A stretch of 64,000 nucleotides of DNA from Saccharophagus degradans 2-40 (GCF_000013665.1 NC_007912.1:2342501-2406500); one strand, 5' to 3'. Positions 26,065 through 38,542 are shown, counted from the stretch's first letter. Numbers and translations are program-made. The notes: generated from the letters alone by a model not told the origin.

Positions 26065-27321
26065 ATGGCATTTTGGCAAGTTTTCCTCCTTTTTAGTGCA
26101 TTGGCTGCTGTGTTTATCCTGTGGCCGGCAATACGTAATCAAGTATCTCGCAAGTCACAACTGGCCACCGGTCAACAAGACGCAATTAACGAGTCTGTAT
26201 TTGAAGATCACCTTGCCGATGTGGATGCAAGCGAGCAGCGCGGCGAGCTAGAGGCCAAAGAGGCGGAGAGTCTTAAAAGGGATTTAGAAAACACGCTAAT
26301 AATGGAAAACAAGGTGGACCCCTTGCAGGAGCAGCCTTTGGTGACCAATTGGCGCAGTAGATTGCCAGTTATCTCGTTGGTGGTGGCGGTACCCGTGCTT
26401 GCCATTGCTATTTATGCCAAGCAAGGGGCTATGGCAGATTGGGAAATCTACGAGCAAATGGGGGCGGCGCAAAATCAGTCCTCCAAAGAAGAAGCAGACA
26501 AGCTTTACCAATCTTTATTACAGCGCACAGCTGAAGCACCGGAAAATACTCAATCTTGGTACTTATTGGCTACTTTGGCGGTAAGAAAGGGCGAATATGA
26601 AGAGGCCGTTAGAGCGTTTAAGAAAGTTTTACAGCAGCAGCCAGAGGCGGCGCATGTTATGGCCGAGTTGGCCAATGCTCTATTTTTGCAAGCGGGCAAC
26701 TCCATTACGCCGGCGGTGCGCGATTACACCGAGCAGGCGTTAGCGCTAGAGCCGCGCAACTCGGATGCACTTGGTTTAGCGGGTATCGCAGCTTATCAAG
26801 AGGGGGAGTTCCAAAAGGCGATAGATTATTGGCAATTGGCGCTTGGCACCTTTCACCCAGATTCACCCAGCACCGAAGCAATAAGCCAAGCTATAGCTCA
26901 GGCGCAGCTGGCATTGGAGCTCTCGCCAAAGGCAGAGAAATCAAGCAAAGCTAGCGATGCCAAGCCCGCTAAAAGCTTAACTAAAGTGGCCATGCAAGTA
27001 AGCTTGGGTAAAAGCGTTGAGGTCGACCCAAGTTGGACAGTGTTTATCTATGCGCGTGCATGGCAGGGGCCGAGAATGCCACTCGCTATCCAAAAGGTGA
27101 CTGTAGATCAGTTGCCTATCAAGGTTGAGCTTACCGAAGAGATGTCTATGGCTCAGGGCATGACCTTATCGAGTTTTTCGCAGGTCGAGCTGGTCGCACG
27201 CGTATCGCAAGCGGGCAGTGCTGTTCCCCAGTCTGGTGATTGGGAAGCCACCTTTGGCCCCATTACCCCAGCCGAGCAGAAGGAGCCTGCTGTACTCGTC
27301 ATATCCGAGCAAATCCCCTAG
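26065..27321 (+). CDS. ccmI: Cytochrome c biogenesis factor CcmI (CycH)
   Basis: CcmI is the apocytochrome chaperone of the heme lyase. The 418-residue protein has two membrane segments (FWQVFLLFSALAAVFILWPA and LPVISLVVAVPVLAIAIYA) flanking a cytoplasmic loop with the typical FEDHLADVDASEQRGEL motif. A periplasmic TPR region follows (AEAPENTQSWYLLATLAVRKGEYEEAVRAFKKVL) and then a C-terminal beta domain. It is next to ccmH, 59 bp downstream. Confidence 0.92.
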   Translation: MAFWQVFLLFSALAAVFILWPAIRNQVSRKSQLATGQQDAINESVFEDHLADVDASEQRGELEAKEAESLKRDLENTLIMENKVDPLQEQPLVTNWRSRLPVISLVVAVPVLAIAIYAKQGAMADWEIYEQMGAAQNQSSKEEADKLYQSLLQRTAEAPENTQSWYLLATLAVRKGEYEEAVRAFKKVLQQQPEAAHVMAELANALFLQAGNSITPAVRDYTEQALALEPRNSDALGLAGIAAYQEGEFQKAIDYWQLALGTFHPDSPSTEAISQAIAQAQLALELSPKAEKSSKASDAKPAKSLTKVAMQVSLGKSVEVDPSWTVFIYARAWQGPRMPLAIQKVTVDQLPIKVELTEEMSMAQGMTLSSFSQVELVARVSQAGSAVPQSGDWEATFGPITPAEQKEPAVLVISEQIP

Positions 27322-27461
27322 TCATTAGAAGTGCCTAAATCGGGTGCTTCATCAAAATGAAATGTGTAGAATCGTCGGTTTTAGCGAAAACGGGCGGTTT
27401 GCCTAGCGGGTGTGCTCAAAAATACTGCGACAGCCTGTATCGACAACAATAGTGATCAAAT

Positions 27462-30400
27462 ATGCGCCTTAAAAGTATCAAATTAGCGGGTTTTAAATCT
27501 TTCGTAGACCCTACAACCGTTAATTTTCCTAGCAACCTTTGCTCTGTAGTTGGGCCGAATGGTTGTGGTAAATCGAATATTATCGACGCTGTGCGATGGG
27601 TTATGGGCGAGTCTTCCGCTAAAAACCTGCGTGGCGAATCCATGACGGACGTTATTTTTAACGGTTCCGGTGGCCGCAAGCCTGTTGGTCAAGCATCTAT
27701 CGAGCTTATTTTCGATAACAGTGATGCAACAATTACCGGTGAATACGCTGGTTTCAACGAAATATCTATTAAGCGTAAAGTAACGCGCGAAGCGCAAAAC
27801 TTTTATTACCTAAACGGCAGTAAATGCCGTCGTCGTGACATTACCGACATTTTCCTTGGTACCGGTTTGGGCCCCAGAAGTTATGCCATTATTGAGCAGG
27901 GCATGATTTCTAAATTGATTGAGGCTAAACCAGAAGAGCTGCGCGTATTTATTGAAGAGGCCGCCGGCATCTCTAAATATAAAGAGCGCCGTCGCGATAC
28001 CGAAAACCGTATGCGCCGTACGCACGAAAACCTTGAGCGCTTAACAGATATCCGCGAAGAGCTAGAGCGTCAATTACTGCGTTTAGAGCGCCAAGCGCAG
28101 GCTGCTGAAAAATACACCGAATTTAAAAAAGAAGAGCGCCAGCTGAAGGCCGATTTGCAAGCGCTGCGCTATCAAAAACTGAAGGTACAAGCAGATCAAA
28201 AACAAAACACTATACGCGACTTAGAGCTAAGCGTAGAAGCGGGTGTGACCGAGCAAGTTAAATTTGATGCTCAAATAGAAAAATTCCGTTCAGAGCACAC
28301 AGATTTCGGCGACGCATTTAACGAAGTGCAGGGCCGCTTTTACTCAATTGGTGCCGATATAGCACGTATTGAGCAAACCATTCAGCATGCGCAAGAGCGC
28401 GAGCGTCAATTAAAAGTCGATCTCGAGCAAACAGAGCGCGATTGTCGCGAAGCTGAAGAGCATTTAGCGAATGACACCCACAAGGCAGAGGGCTGGGAAG
28501 CAGAGCTGTTAGAAATTGAGCCAGACTTGGGCACAATTAAAGAAACAGAAGAGCTTTCTGCCGCTATGTTGCTTGAATCTGAAGAAGCCATGCAGCATTG
28601 GCAACAAGAATGGGATCAGTTTAACCAAACTGCTGCAGAGCCGCGCCAGCAGGCCGAAGTACAGCAGTCACGTATTAAATATTTAGATCAAGTGCAACAG
28701 CGCTTACTCGACCGTATTCGCAAGCTAGAGAGTGAGCGAGAAAACTTGGTTGTAGGCGATGTAGAAGAAGATATCGAAATCCTCGAAGAAGAGCTTGGTA
28801 CTCTCGACCTGCAAATTGAAGAAAAGGCGGAAGCTGCCCAACAGGTAGCCGAGGAAATAACTGAGCTTCGCGAGCGCCAGCAAAAGCTTACCGACGAGCG
28901 AGATCAATACCGTTCTGAGTTACAAACCAGCAAGGGGCGGTTTGCTAGTTTAGAAGCGTTGCATCAGGCTGCCATGGGTGAAAGTGGCGGTGCGGTAAGC
29001 GAGTGGCTAGAAACCCAAGGTTTGGCGGGTAATAAGCGCTTAGCCGAAAACTTAGATGTGGAAACCGGTTGGGAAAAGGCGGCAGAAGTCGTTTTGGGCT
29101 CGTCTCTGCAGGCTGTATGTGTTGATTCAAGCCTAGATACTTTTAGTGACCTGTTAAACGATTTAACCGGTGGCGAGTTACTTTTAATTGAGCCGAACGC
29201 AGGGGCAGCTTATGCCAGCGGTGCAGAAACGCTGGCAAGCAAAATTAAATCAAGCCATTTACCTGCGGGTATTTTGGCGGGCGTATTGGTCGCCGAAGAT
29301 TTAACAGCGGCAATGGCTATGCGCAGCAGCCTTACTGCAGAGCAATCTATCGTTACTAAAGATGGCTTGTGGTTAAGCAAAAACTGGTTGCGAGTAATTA
29401 AAGCTTCCGATGCTAACGATGGCATTATTGCGCGTAAGCAAGAGATGGAAACATTGCGCGAGTCGCTCGATGTACTGGAAGAAAAAATTGAAACCATTAC
29501 AGAAGAGCTAGAGAGCGTTAAGTTACAGCTGTCAGATAAAGAAACTCAGCGCGATAGTTTGCGCAGCGAGTCGGAACAAATTCAGCGCAGCCACGGTGAG
29601 ACTCGAGCGCAATTAAGTGCTAAGCGAGCCAAGGTAGAGCAGGTGCTCGAAGGGCGTGAGCGCACAGATAGGGATATAAAAGAAGCAAAAGAGCAGCTGA
29701 GTGCAGAATCTGAAAACCTAGTTGAAGCGCGTGCAATTTTAGAAGAAGCCATTCTCGCAATGGAGACCGACACGGAAAAACGCGAAAGCTTGCTTAGCCA
29801 GCGTGACGACATTCGTTCTAAGCTCGATAACGCAAGGCAACAAGCGCGACATGACCGCGATCGTGCTCATGAGCTGGCTATGCGTGCTCAGTCGGTAAAA
29901 ACACAGCTAGAATCCATTAAGCAGGGAATTCAGCGTTTGCAGGATCAAATGCAGCGCATGCAAGAGCGCCGTGAAACGCTGCGCATGGCTCTAGAAGAAA
30001 ACCGCGACCCTGTAGAAGAAAATAAATTAGAGCTGGAAGCGCTACTCGAAAAACGTGTTGCAGTCGAAGAGGAACTCAATCGAGCTAGGCAAGCATTGGA
30101 GACGGTTGAAACCTCATTGCGTGATGTGGAGAAGCAGCGTCATCAGGTTGAGCAGCAAATTGCCGAATTGCGTATGCGTTTGGAATCATCTCGTTTAGAA
30201 GCGCAAACTTTTGCAGTTAAAAGCGAAAACCTTCGTCAGCAATTACTTGATGATGACTTTGACCTAGAAAATGTTTTAGCTAACTTAGATGAAAGCTTAA
30301 CTGAAGAGAATTTAGAGCAAGAGCTAGAGCGTATTGCAAATCGTATTTCTCGCTTAGGTGCTATTAACCTTGCCGCTATCGAAGAATATAAAATTGAGAG

Positions 30401-30968
30401 TGAGCGAAAGTTATATTTAGATAGCCAAAACGAAGATTTAAGAGAGGCACTTGAAACCCTAGAAAACGCCATTAAAAAGATCGATCGGGAAACGCGGACA
30501 CGCTTCAAAGAAACGTTTGATCAGGTTAACTCTGGTCTACAAGAGTTGTTCCCCAAAGTGTTTGGTGGCGGTCATGCATATTTAGAGCTTACCGGTGAGG
30601 ATATGCTTGATACCGGTATTGCGATTATGGCTAGGCCCCCAGGCAAGAAAAACAGCACAATTCACCTGTTGTCTGGTGGTGAAAAGGCGCTAACAGCTAT
30701 TGCTTTGGTATTTTCTATCTTCCGCCTAAACCCAGCGCCATTCTGTATGCTGGATGAGGTTGATGCGCCGCTAGATGACGCGAACGTGGGGCGTTACGCG
30801 CGCATGGTTGAAGAAATGTCGAAGCAGGTACAATTTATTTATATTACGCATAACAAAATAGCCATGGAAATGGCGCACCAGCTATTGGGGGTTACCATGC
30901 ATGAACCGGGTGTATCCCGAATGGTAACAGTAGATGTCGACGAAGCAGCCGAGCTTGCTGCGAGTTAA
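27462..30968 (+). CDS. smc: Chromosome segregation ATPase SMC
   Basis: A 1168-residue SMC protein that forms the core of the condensin-like complex. Walker A GPNGCGKSN occupies residues 31-39; the C-terminal head has the signature LLSGGEKALTAIALVFS and Walker B FCMLDEVDAPLDD. Two long coiled coils (about 170-500 and 650-1000) flank a hinge around 500-650. Neighbours zipA and ligA follow on the same strand, the order seen in pseudomonads and relatives. Presence of SMC rather than MukB is informative about lineage; scpA and scpB are not in the window. Confidence 0.97.
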   Translation: MRLKSIKLAGFKSFVDPTTVNFPSNLCSVVGPNGCGKSNIIDAVRWVMGESSAKNLRGESMTDVIFNGSGGRKPVGQASIELIFDNSDATITGEYAGFNEISIKRKVTREAQNFYYLNGSKCRRRDITDIFLGTGLGPRSYAIIEQGMISKLIEAKPEELRVFIEEAAGISKYKERRRDTENRMRRTHENLERLTDIREELERQLLRLERQAQAAEKYTEFKKEERQLKADLQALRYQKLKVQADQKQNTIRDLELSVEAGVTEQVKFDAQIEKFRSEHTDFGDAFNEVQGRFYSIGADIARIEQTIQHAQERERQLKVDLEQTERDCREAEEHLANDTHKAEGWEAELLEIEPDLGTIKETEELSAAMLLESEEAMQHWQQEWDQFNQTAAEPRQQAEVQQSRIKYLDQVQQRLLDRIRKLESERENLVVGDVEEDIEILEEELGTLDLQIEEKAEAAQQVAEEITELRERQQKLTDERDQYRSELQTSKGRFASLEALHQAAMGESGGAVSEWLETQGLAGNKRLAENLDVETGWEKAAEVVLGSSLQAVCVDSSLDTFSDLLNDLTGGELLLIEPNAGAAYASGAETLASKIKSSHLPAGILAGVLVAEDLTAAMAMRSSLTAEQSIVTKDGLWLSKNWLRVIKASDANDGIIARKQEMETLRESLDVLEEKIETITEELESVKLQLSDKETQRDSLRSESEQIQRSHGETRAQLSAKRAKVEQVLEGRERTDRDIKEAKEQLSAESENLVEARAILEEAILAMETDTEKRESLLSQRDDIRSKLDNARQQARHDRDRAHELAMRAQSVKTQLESIKQGIQRLQDQMQRMQERRETLRMALEENRDPVEENKLELEALLEKRVAVEEELNRARQALETVETSLRDVEKQRHQVEQQIAELRMRLESSRLEAQTFAVKSENLRQQLLDDDFDLENVLANLDESLTEENLEQELERIANRISRLGAINLAAIEEYKIESERKLYLDSQNEDLREALETLENAIKKIDRETRTRFKETFDQVNSGLQELFPKVFGGGHAYLELTGEDMLDTGIAIMARPPGKKNSTIHLLSGGEKALTAIALVFSIFRLNPAPFCMLDEVDAPLDDANVGRYARMVEEMSKQVQFIYITHNKIAMEMAHQLLGVTMHEPGVSRMVTVDVDEAAELAAS

Positions 30969-30992
30969 TCGTTATAAAGGTTTTGTTAAATT

Positions 30993-32129
30993 ATGCCTGA
31001 TTGGATAACAGTCATTATTGTTCTACTTATTGTAGGCATTGTGTTAGATGGAATTCGGCGCGTGCGCATCCATCGCAGGGAAAATATTCGATTAACTCGT
31101 CGCGCTAAATTGGCCGATGCGGAAGTAGATGCTGTTGCTACTACCAGTAACAGCGAGTTTCCTTCTGGCGGCGCGCGCGTTGCTGTCTATCGCAAGCCTG
31201 ACGAGGCTGAAAACATTAACAAGAACGTGCGCCAATCTTTTACCTCTAAGCGCACTACAGTTGGTGCGCCTTCGCGTATTCCCGAACAAGTGAAGCTTAA
31301 CTTGGATGAAACTGTACCCATGCTAATGGATTCGGTTGAAGTGGAAGGTAAGGACGAAGCAGACGTTGATATTGATAACGACTTTGCGTTTGAGCAGGCG
31401 AGCGCAGACGACTTAGGTGTGTTGGCCTATGCGCCTGGTGAAGAGCAGCATGATGATCATGATGATGTTGCGGTTACCGAAGAATACAGTCACCAAGAAA
31501 CCGAACCTTCGCTTGGCTCATTAGACGATATTGATGATGCATTAGATGAGCCGCCAGCTCAGCACGCTGCGCCTAGCTATGCCGAGCCGGTTGAGCAAGT
31601 GAGCGCTGCACCGAAAAAAGCAGAACCAGAAAAAGCGCCAGTGGAAAAGCGTGAGAAAAACAGTCAGCCGGTAGCGAAAGAAGAAAAAGTTATCGAGCCA
31701 GAAGAAGTGCTCATTATTAACGTAATGGCTAAAAAAGGTGAGCGCTTTTTGGGTGAAGCTCTGTTGCAGGCGCTCATGGATCAGCATATAAAGTTTGGTG
31801 ATATGGATATTTTCCATCGTCATGCAGACGAAAATGGCGATGGTCCAATTTTGTTTAGCGTGGCCAACATGGTGGTGCCGGGCACGTTTAACTTGGCATC
31901 TATGAGCGAGTTTACTACCCCTGGCGTAAGCCTATTTTTAAGCCTGCCAGTAGAGGCCGAAAGCTTAGTTGCATTTAATACCATGGCAGATGCCGCACGC
32001 GGGTTAGCCGATGCGCTGGGTGGCGAGCTAAAGGATGAAAACCGCAGTGTAATGACTAAGCAAACCATAGAGCATGCTCGCCAAAAGGTGATGGAATTTG
32101 AGCGCAAGCGCAAATTGCGTGCGCGTTAG
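30993..32129 (+). CDS. zipA: Cell division protein ZipA
   Basis: ZipA anchors FtsZ to the inner membrane. The N-terminus is a single membrane helix (WITVIIVLLIVGIVLDGI) followed by a basic stretch, a long acidic Pro/Ala-rich linker (roughly residues 100-235), and the C-terminal FtsZ-binding domain starting near EEVLIINVMAKKGERFLGEALLQAL. The length of 378 is normal. It starts 24 bp after smc. Confidence 0.94.
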   Translation: MPDWITVIIVLLIVGIVLDGIRRVRIHRRENIRLTRRAKLADAEVDAVATTSNSEFPSGGARVAVYRKPDEAENINKNVRQSFTSKRTTVGAPSRIPEQVKLNLDETVPMLMDSVEVEGKDEADVDIDNDFAFEQASADDLGVLAYAPGEEQHDDHDDVAVTEEYSHQETEPSLGSLDDIDDALDEPPAQHAAPSYAEPVEQVSAAPKKAEPEKAPVEKREKNSQPVAKEEKVIEPEEVLIINVMAKKGERFLGEALLQALMDQHIKFGDMDIFHRHADENGDGPILFSVANMVVPGTFNLASMSEFTTPGVSLFLSLPVEAESLVAFNTMADAARGLADALGGELKDENRSVMTKQTIEHARQKVMEFERKRKLRAR

Positions 32130-32182
32130 GTTTTGTTAAGAATATCGCTAGGTTCACCAGTTAAACGGCCTGGTTATATTAA

Positions 32183-34230
<2,048 letters not shown>

Positions 34231-34231
<1 letters not shown>

Positions 34232-34845
34232 TGTTTAATTTAAGAATTATTGTGCTATGTGTGTTGATTGCTTCGTTTTTTTTAGGGGGCTGTACATCTA
34301 CGCCGCCTAAGCATCTGAGTAACGCGTGCAGTATTTTCGACGAGAAAGACGATTGGTATAAAGATGCCAAAAAAGCGAGTAAGCGGTGGGGTATTCCTAT
34401 AGCTACTAACTTGGCCATCATGCATCAAGAATCTAAGTTTGTATCCAAGGCTAAGCCGCCGCGTACCAAGTTCTTATGGATATTCCCTGGGCCAAGAAAA
34501 AGCAGCGCCTATGGTTATTCGCAGGCAAAAGATGAAACGTGGGATTGGTATAAGCGTGAATCGGGTCACGGTGGCGCCGATAGAGATGACTTTGATGATG
34601 CGATAGATTTTATTGCTTGGTATAACCACATTACGGTAAAGCGCAACAAAGTTAAGCCGACAGACACCTACAATTTGTACTTGGCCTATCACGAAGGTCA
34701 CGGTGGCTTTTCACGCGGCACCTATAAGAAAAAGGCGTGGCTAATGGGTGTGGCTAAAAAAGTTGATCGGTTGGCGAGGTCCTATTCTGCGCAATTAAAC
34801 AAATGTGAAGACAGGCTGGATTCATCCTGGTGGTGGCCATTTTAA
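34231..34845 (+). CDS. Lipoprotein with SLT-like lysozyme fold
   Basis: A 204-residue predicted lipoprotein: hydrophobic signal then lipobox FLGGC, giving a lipidated Cys at residue 21. The rest resembles the transglycosylase SLT fold: a catalytic-type Glu in NLAIMHQESKF, then SSAYGYSQAKDETWDWY and a YLAYHEGHGGF segment like the family's later conserved block. That would make it a peptidoglycan lytic transglycosylase acting in the periplasm. Start overlaps the ligA stop by one base. Cell-wall cleavage is inferred from motifs only. Confidence 0.78.
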
Positions 34846-34858
34846 ATAAGGGTAGATA

Positions 34859-35281
34859 ATGGATCAGGAATCAATCGTTTATGGGTGCATAAAAGATGTG
34901 ACCTCGTTGTATTCTGAGGCGGAGCGTCGCCATGCTAATCGCAAAGCATTGCTTATGCTGCCAACATCTGACGAGTGGCCTTATTTAAGCCAAGAGATGT
35001 TTTCCATCCCTCAGTTAGAGCCGGGCCCAGATAACTACCAAACCGAAGTTGTTCACTTCGGCGCATCGTACAAAGCGATTGAGTACGAATGGAAAAATTG
35101 GGTAGAAAAATTTGAATTGTTACTTAGCAATATGTATTGGGTTTCGGCCGTTGTGCACTTAGAAACAGAGCTTTCTGGGGTGCATACGTTTACATGGTTA
35201 TGTGAGGACGATTGCCATATTCCGGGTATGGATGCCTCTAAAGTACATTGCGAATGGTCGCGTGAGCACGCGCTAATTTAG
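34859..35281 (+). CDS. Hypothetical cytoplasmic protein
   Basis: I do not recognise this 140-residue protein. No signal peptide or membrane segment. Composition is acidic and rich in Trp and His, with a late cysteine cluster (WLCEDDCHIPGMDASKVHC) that could bind a metal or form a disulfide, but the spacing matches no zinc motif I know. It starts 13 bp after the lipoprotein gene behind AAGGG and seems to be part of the same transcript. Confidence 0.65.
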   Translation: MDQESIVYGCIKDVTSLYSEAERRHANRKALLMLPTSDEWPYLSQEMFSIPQLEPGPDNYQTEVVHFGASYKAIEYEWKNWVEKFELLLSNMYWVSAVVHLETELSGVHTFTWLCEDDCHIPGMDASKVHCEWSREHALI

Positions 35282-35345
35282 TTATCACACATTGTGGCTT
35301 ATGTTTTAAAGAGTCACCTAAATTTGTTACCCAAAGAGTGTAATT

Positions 35346-35564
35346 TTGAAATTTAAAGTTAAATTAAAAAAACGTTCGCGCATGTATGTAACGTTTTTTG
35401 CGTGCATAGCGGGGCTTTGGTTGTTAGTCACGCGCTTTGGGTTATCCGTCGACGACTTAATCCACTACGGTTTAATGTGTGGGCTGTTGGTACTCATTTT
35501 AGTTGTGGCAGCCGCATTTGTTGGTGGTCTACTCAGATTAATAAAGCACTTAAATGAGCGTTGA
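35346..35564 (+). CDS. Small hypothetical membrane protein
   Basis: A 72-residue protein with two membrane segments (YVTFFACIAGLWLLVTRFGL and GLMCGLLVLILVVAAAFVGGLLRL) and a strongly basic N-terminus. Start TTG at 35346 follows AAAGAG; an ATG 12 codons in (35382) is an alternative. Its stop overlaps the AraC-type regulator start by 11 bp, so the two are probably cotranscribed. Function unknown. Confidence 0.65.
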   Translation: MKFKVKLKKRSRMYVTFFACIAGLWLLVTRFGLSVDDLIHYGLMCGLLVLILVVAAAFVGGLLRLIKHLNER

Positions 35565-36588
35565 AGCGAATACAGTTCCTAGCCGTTACGCCGCGAGGCT
35601 GTTAGAGCAGGCCTCTGCCGCTGGTTGTGATGCAGAAGCCCTGCTTGCAGAGGTGGGCCTTAGTTCATCTGACTTGCAATCTAAAGATGTTATTCCCTCG
35701 TTAAAATACGGTGAGTTGTACCAGCTTGTTATGCGCAAAACGCACGATGAGTGGTTTGGCATGTTCAGCGCAGGCAAGGTGCCGCTGGGTGCATTTAGAA
35801 TAATGTGCTTAACTTTGCTGCAATGTAGCACTCTGCGCCAAGTGATCATTCGCGCGGGGGAATTTGCTGAAATATGTCGAGGCATGAACACGCGGTATTA
35901 CTTAGAAGAGAATGCATTAGAGGCTGCCATTACCCTTCGTCCTGTTAATCATATTTCTGAGGCAGAGTTTCAGCAGAAGCTTGACGAGGCAAAACCTGTT
36001 CACCTGTTAACTGCAGTACTAACTTGGCACCGTTTTGCCGAGTGGCTTGTTGCTAGTGATTTGCCTATTAAGCATGTGCTGGTTACTTACGATAATACAC
36101 ATACCGAAGAATCACTTGTTTATACAGAAGTGAAATCCATTCTATTTGAGCAACCCTATAACGGCATTGTTTATGACACGGCCTGTCTTGATTTGCCGGT
36201 TGTTCAAAACGAAGAAAATCTGCTTAATTTTTTACGTACCGCCCCCTACCATTTAGTGACGGAAGACCCTGCTCATATCCGTTTTGCCGATAAAGTACGC
36301 AATATTCTAAAGAAAGACGTAAGTGCTTCTATGCCATCTTCAGATGAAGTAGCTAGCCAGTTGCACATGTCTACAACCACTTTGCGTAGAAAACTACAAA
36401 ACGACAATACCTCCTACCAACGCTTAAAAGATGAATGCCGAATGGAAGCCGCATTTCATTTGCTTAACTGCGCGGACCTGAGTAATAACGAGATAGCGCA
36501 GAAGCTGGGGTTTGATGAGCCCAGCGCATTTTTCCGCTCGTTTAAAAAGTGGACCGGGCAAACACCGGGCGAATATCGCGCAAGATAA
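35554..36588 (+). CDS. AraC-family transcriptional regulator (arabinose-binding-like N-terminus)
   Basis: A 344-residue regulator. The N-terminal 200 residues match the AraC 'arabinose-binding' type sensor of the OruR/ArgR-like group (SLKYGELYQLVMRKTHDEWFGMFS). The C-terminal 100 residues hold two helix-turn-helices: VASQLHMSTTTLRRKLQNDN and IAQKLGFDEPSAFFRSFKKWTGQTPGEYR. The next gene downstream is an acyl-CoA dehydrogenase on the same strand, so it may control fatty acid genes, as similar regulators do in pseudomonads; that is inference from position. Confidence 0.88.
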   Translation: MSVEANTVPSRYAARLLEQASAAGCDAEALLAEVGLSSSDLQSKDVIPSLKYGELYQLVMRKTHDEWFGMFSAGKVPLGAFRIMCLTLLQCSTLRQVIIRAGEFAEICRGMNTRYYLEENALEAAITLRPVNHISEAEFQQKLDEAKPVHLLTAVLTWHRFAEWLVASDLPIKHVLVTYDNTHTEESLVYTEVKSILFEQPYNGIVYDTACLDLPVVQNEENLLNFLRTAPYHLVTEDPAHIRFADKVRNILKKDVSASMPSSDEVASQLHMSTTTLRRKLQNDNTSYQRLKDECRMEAAFHLLNCADLSNNEIAQKLGFDEPSAFFRSFKKWTGQTPGEYRAR

Positions 36589-36723
36589 AAAGCAATAAAT
36601 TGCGCCAATCTGTTAGGGCTGAGACGTGCGTGGCGTATTTGTCACCTAAATTGGCCAAATAGGATATTGCATCTAAACTTGAAGTATTAGGTAATAACGG
36701 GACTATCAACAGAGGAATAAAGG

Positions 36724-38511
36724 ATGTCAGATTACAAAGCGCCTATTAGAGATATTAAATTCGTTATGTATGAGCTGATGGGCTTTGAAGAGCACTATCA
36801 AACCATGCCCAATGGCGAAGATGCCTCTCAAGATGTTGTAGAAGCCATACTTGAAGAAAGTGCAAAGTTTTGCGAAAACGTATTGGCCCCACTTAACTCT
36901 GTGGGCGACGAGCAAGGCTGCACATGGAATGATGGTGTAGTAACCACTCCGGATGGCTTTAAAGCTGCCTACGAACAGTTCGTAGAGGCCGGCTGGCCAT
37001 CGATGACCCATCACACCGAATACGGCGGGCAGGGGCTACCTGAATCGTTGGGTACAGTATTAAGTGAAATGACAGGCACCTCAAACTGGGCTTGGTGTAT
37101 GTACCCAGGTCTTTCTCACGGTGCGATGAAAACCCTAGAGCTGCACGGTACCGAAGAGCAAAAGTCTACCTACCTCACCAAACTCGTTGAGGGCGCATGG
37201 ACAGGAACAATGTGCTTAACCGAAGCCCATTGCGGTACTGATTTGGGCATGTTGCGTACCAAAGCCGAGCAGAACGAAGATGGCAGCTATTCTATTTCCG
37301 GCACCAAAATATTTATATCTGCGGGTGAGCACGATTTAGCCGAAAACATTGTCCACATTGTGCTCGCACGCTTACCTGGTGCTCCTGAAGGCACCAAAGG
37401 TATTTCACTATTCATTGTGCCCAAATTTTTACCCTCAGATGACGGTAGTGTAGGGGAGCGCAACCAGGTGGCCTGTGGCTCGCTTGAAGAAAAAATGGGT
37501 ATTCACGGCAACGCTACCTGTGTAATGAATTTTGATGGTGCTAAGGGCTATTTAATAGGGCCACCCAATAAAGGCTTAAACTGTATGTTTACCTTTATGA
37601 ATACGGCCCGTTTGGGAACCGCTTTGCAGGGTTTGGCACACGCTGAGTTGGGCTACCAAAAGTCCTTAGCCTACGCGAAAGATCGTATTCAAATGCGCGC
37701 GCTTTCTGGTGTTAAAAACCCAGATGGCCCTGCAGACCCAATTATTTGTCACCCCGATGTACGCAGAATGTTGCTAACGCAAAAAGCGTTTGCCGAAGGC
37801 GGCAGAATGCTTATCTATTTCTTGGCTAAACAAGTCGATATAGAAAGCCATGCTCAAAATGAAGCAGATAAAGCCGCAGCTTCCGATATGTTGGCATTAC
37901 TTACGCCTATAGCGAAGGCGTTTTTAACAGAAACGGGCTTTGAGTCGGCTAACTTGGCAGTACAGTGCTTTGGCGGTCATGGTTATATTCGTGAATGGGG
38001 TGCTGAGCAAAACGTACGTGACGCGCGTATCTCCATGCTGTACGAAGGTACGACGGGAATTCAAGCGCTCGATTTATTAGGCCGTAAGGTGCTTATGAGT
38101 CAGGGTGAGGTATTGCGCAAGTTCACCAAAGTTATTCATAAGTTTTGTGAAGCCAATAAAGATAACGCCGCCATCAGTGAGTTTGTTGAGCCTCTAGCCC
38201 AACTAAATAAAGAGTGGGGCGATGTGACAATGCATATCGGTTTGGCAGCCATGGAAAACCCCGAAGAAGTGGGCGCCGCCTCTGTCGATTACTTAATGTA
38301 TTCGGGCTATATCACTCTCGCTTATTTTTGGGCTCAGGCGGCGCTTGTTGCGTCTGCCAACCTTGAATCTAGCGAGAAAGATTACTACGCGAGTAAAATA
38401 AAAACTGCTCGTTTTTACTATCAAAGATTGTTGCCACGCACCCAGTCGCTGGTTACCACTATGAAGTCTGGTGCCGCGAATTTACTCGACTTGACGCTAG
38501 AAGAGTTCTAA
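36724..38511 (+). CDS. Acyl-CoA dehydrogenase (long form, FadE-like)
   Basis: Catalyses the first step of beta-oxidation with FAD. The 595-residue length is that of the 'long' bacterial enzymes with an extra C-terminal domain. The flavin/substrate segments GAWTGTMCLTEAHCGTDLG and ISGTKIFISAGEHDL are visible, and the presumed catalytic Glu is in SMLYEGTTGIQALDLLG. The N-terminal YKAPIRDIKFVMYEL is a typical opening. An intrinsic terminator follows at 38517. The acyl-CoA ligase gene begins 150 bp downstream. No acyl-chain preference can be read. Confidence 0.93.
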   Translation: MSDYKAPIRDIKFVMYELMGFEEHYQTMPNGEDASQDVVEAILEESAKFCENVLAPLNSVGDEQGCTWNDGVVTTPDGFKAAYEQFVEAGWPSMTHHTEYGGQGLPESLGTVLSEMTGTSNWAWCMYPGLSHGAMKTLELHGTEEQKSTYLTKLVEGAWTGTMCLTEAHCGTDLGMLRTKAEQNEDGSYSISGTKIFISAGEHDLAENIVHIVLARLPGAPEGTKGISLFIVPKFLPSDDGSVGERNQVACGSLEEKMGIHGNATCVMNFDGAKGYLIGPPNKGLNCMFTFMNTARLGTALQGLAHAELGYQKSLAYAKDRIQMRALSGVKNPDGPADPIICHPDVRRMLLTQKAFAEGGRMLIYFLAKQVDIESHAQNEADKAAASDMLALLTPIAKAFLTETGFESANLAVQCFGGHGYIREWGAEQNVRDARISMLYEGTTGIQALDLLGRKVLMSQGEVLRKFTKVIHKFCEANKDNAAISEFVEPLAQLNKEWGDVTMHIGLAAMENPEEVGAASVDYLMYSGYITLAYFWAQAALVASANLESSEKDYYASKIKTARFYYQRLLPRTQSLVTTMKSGAANLLDLTLEEF

Positions 38512-38516
38512 AAAGC

Positions 38517-38542
38517 AACCCCCAGTAAAGCTGGGGGTTTTT
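38517..38542 (+). terminator. Intrinsic terminator after the acyl-CoA dehydrogenase
   Basis: AACCCCCAG (38517-38525) pairs with CTGGGGGTT (38531-38539) around a 5-nt loop, followed by a T5 run. It starts 6 bp after the stop, separating this gene from the acyl-CoA ligase at 38662. Confidence 0.93.
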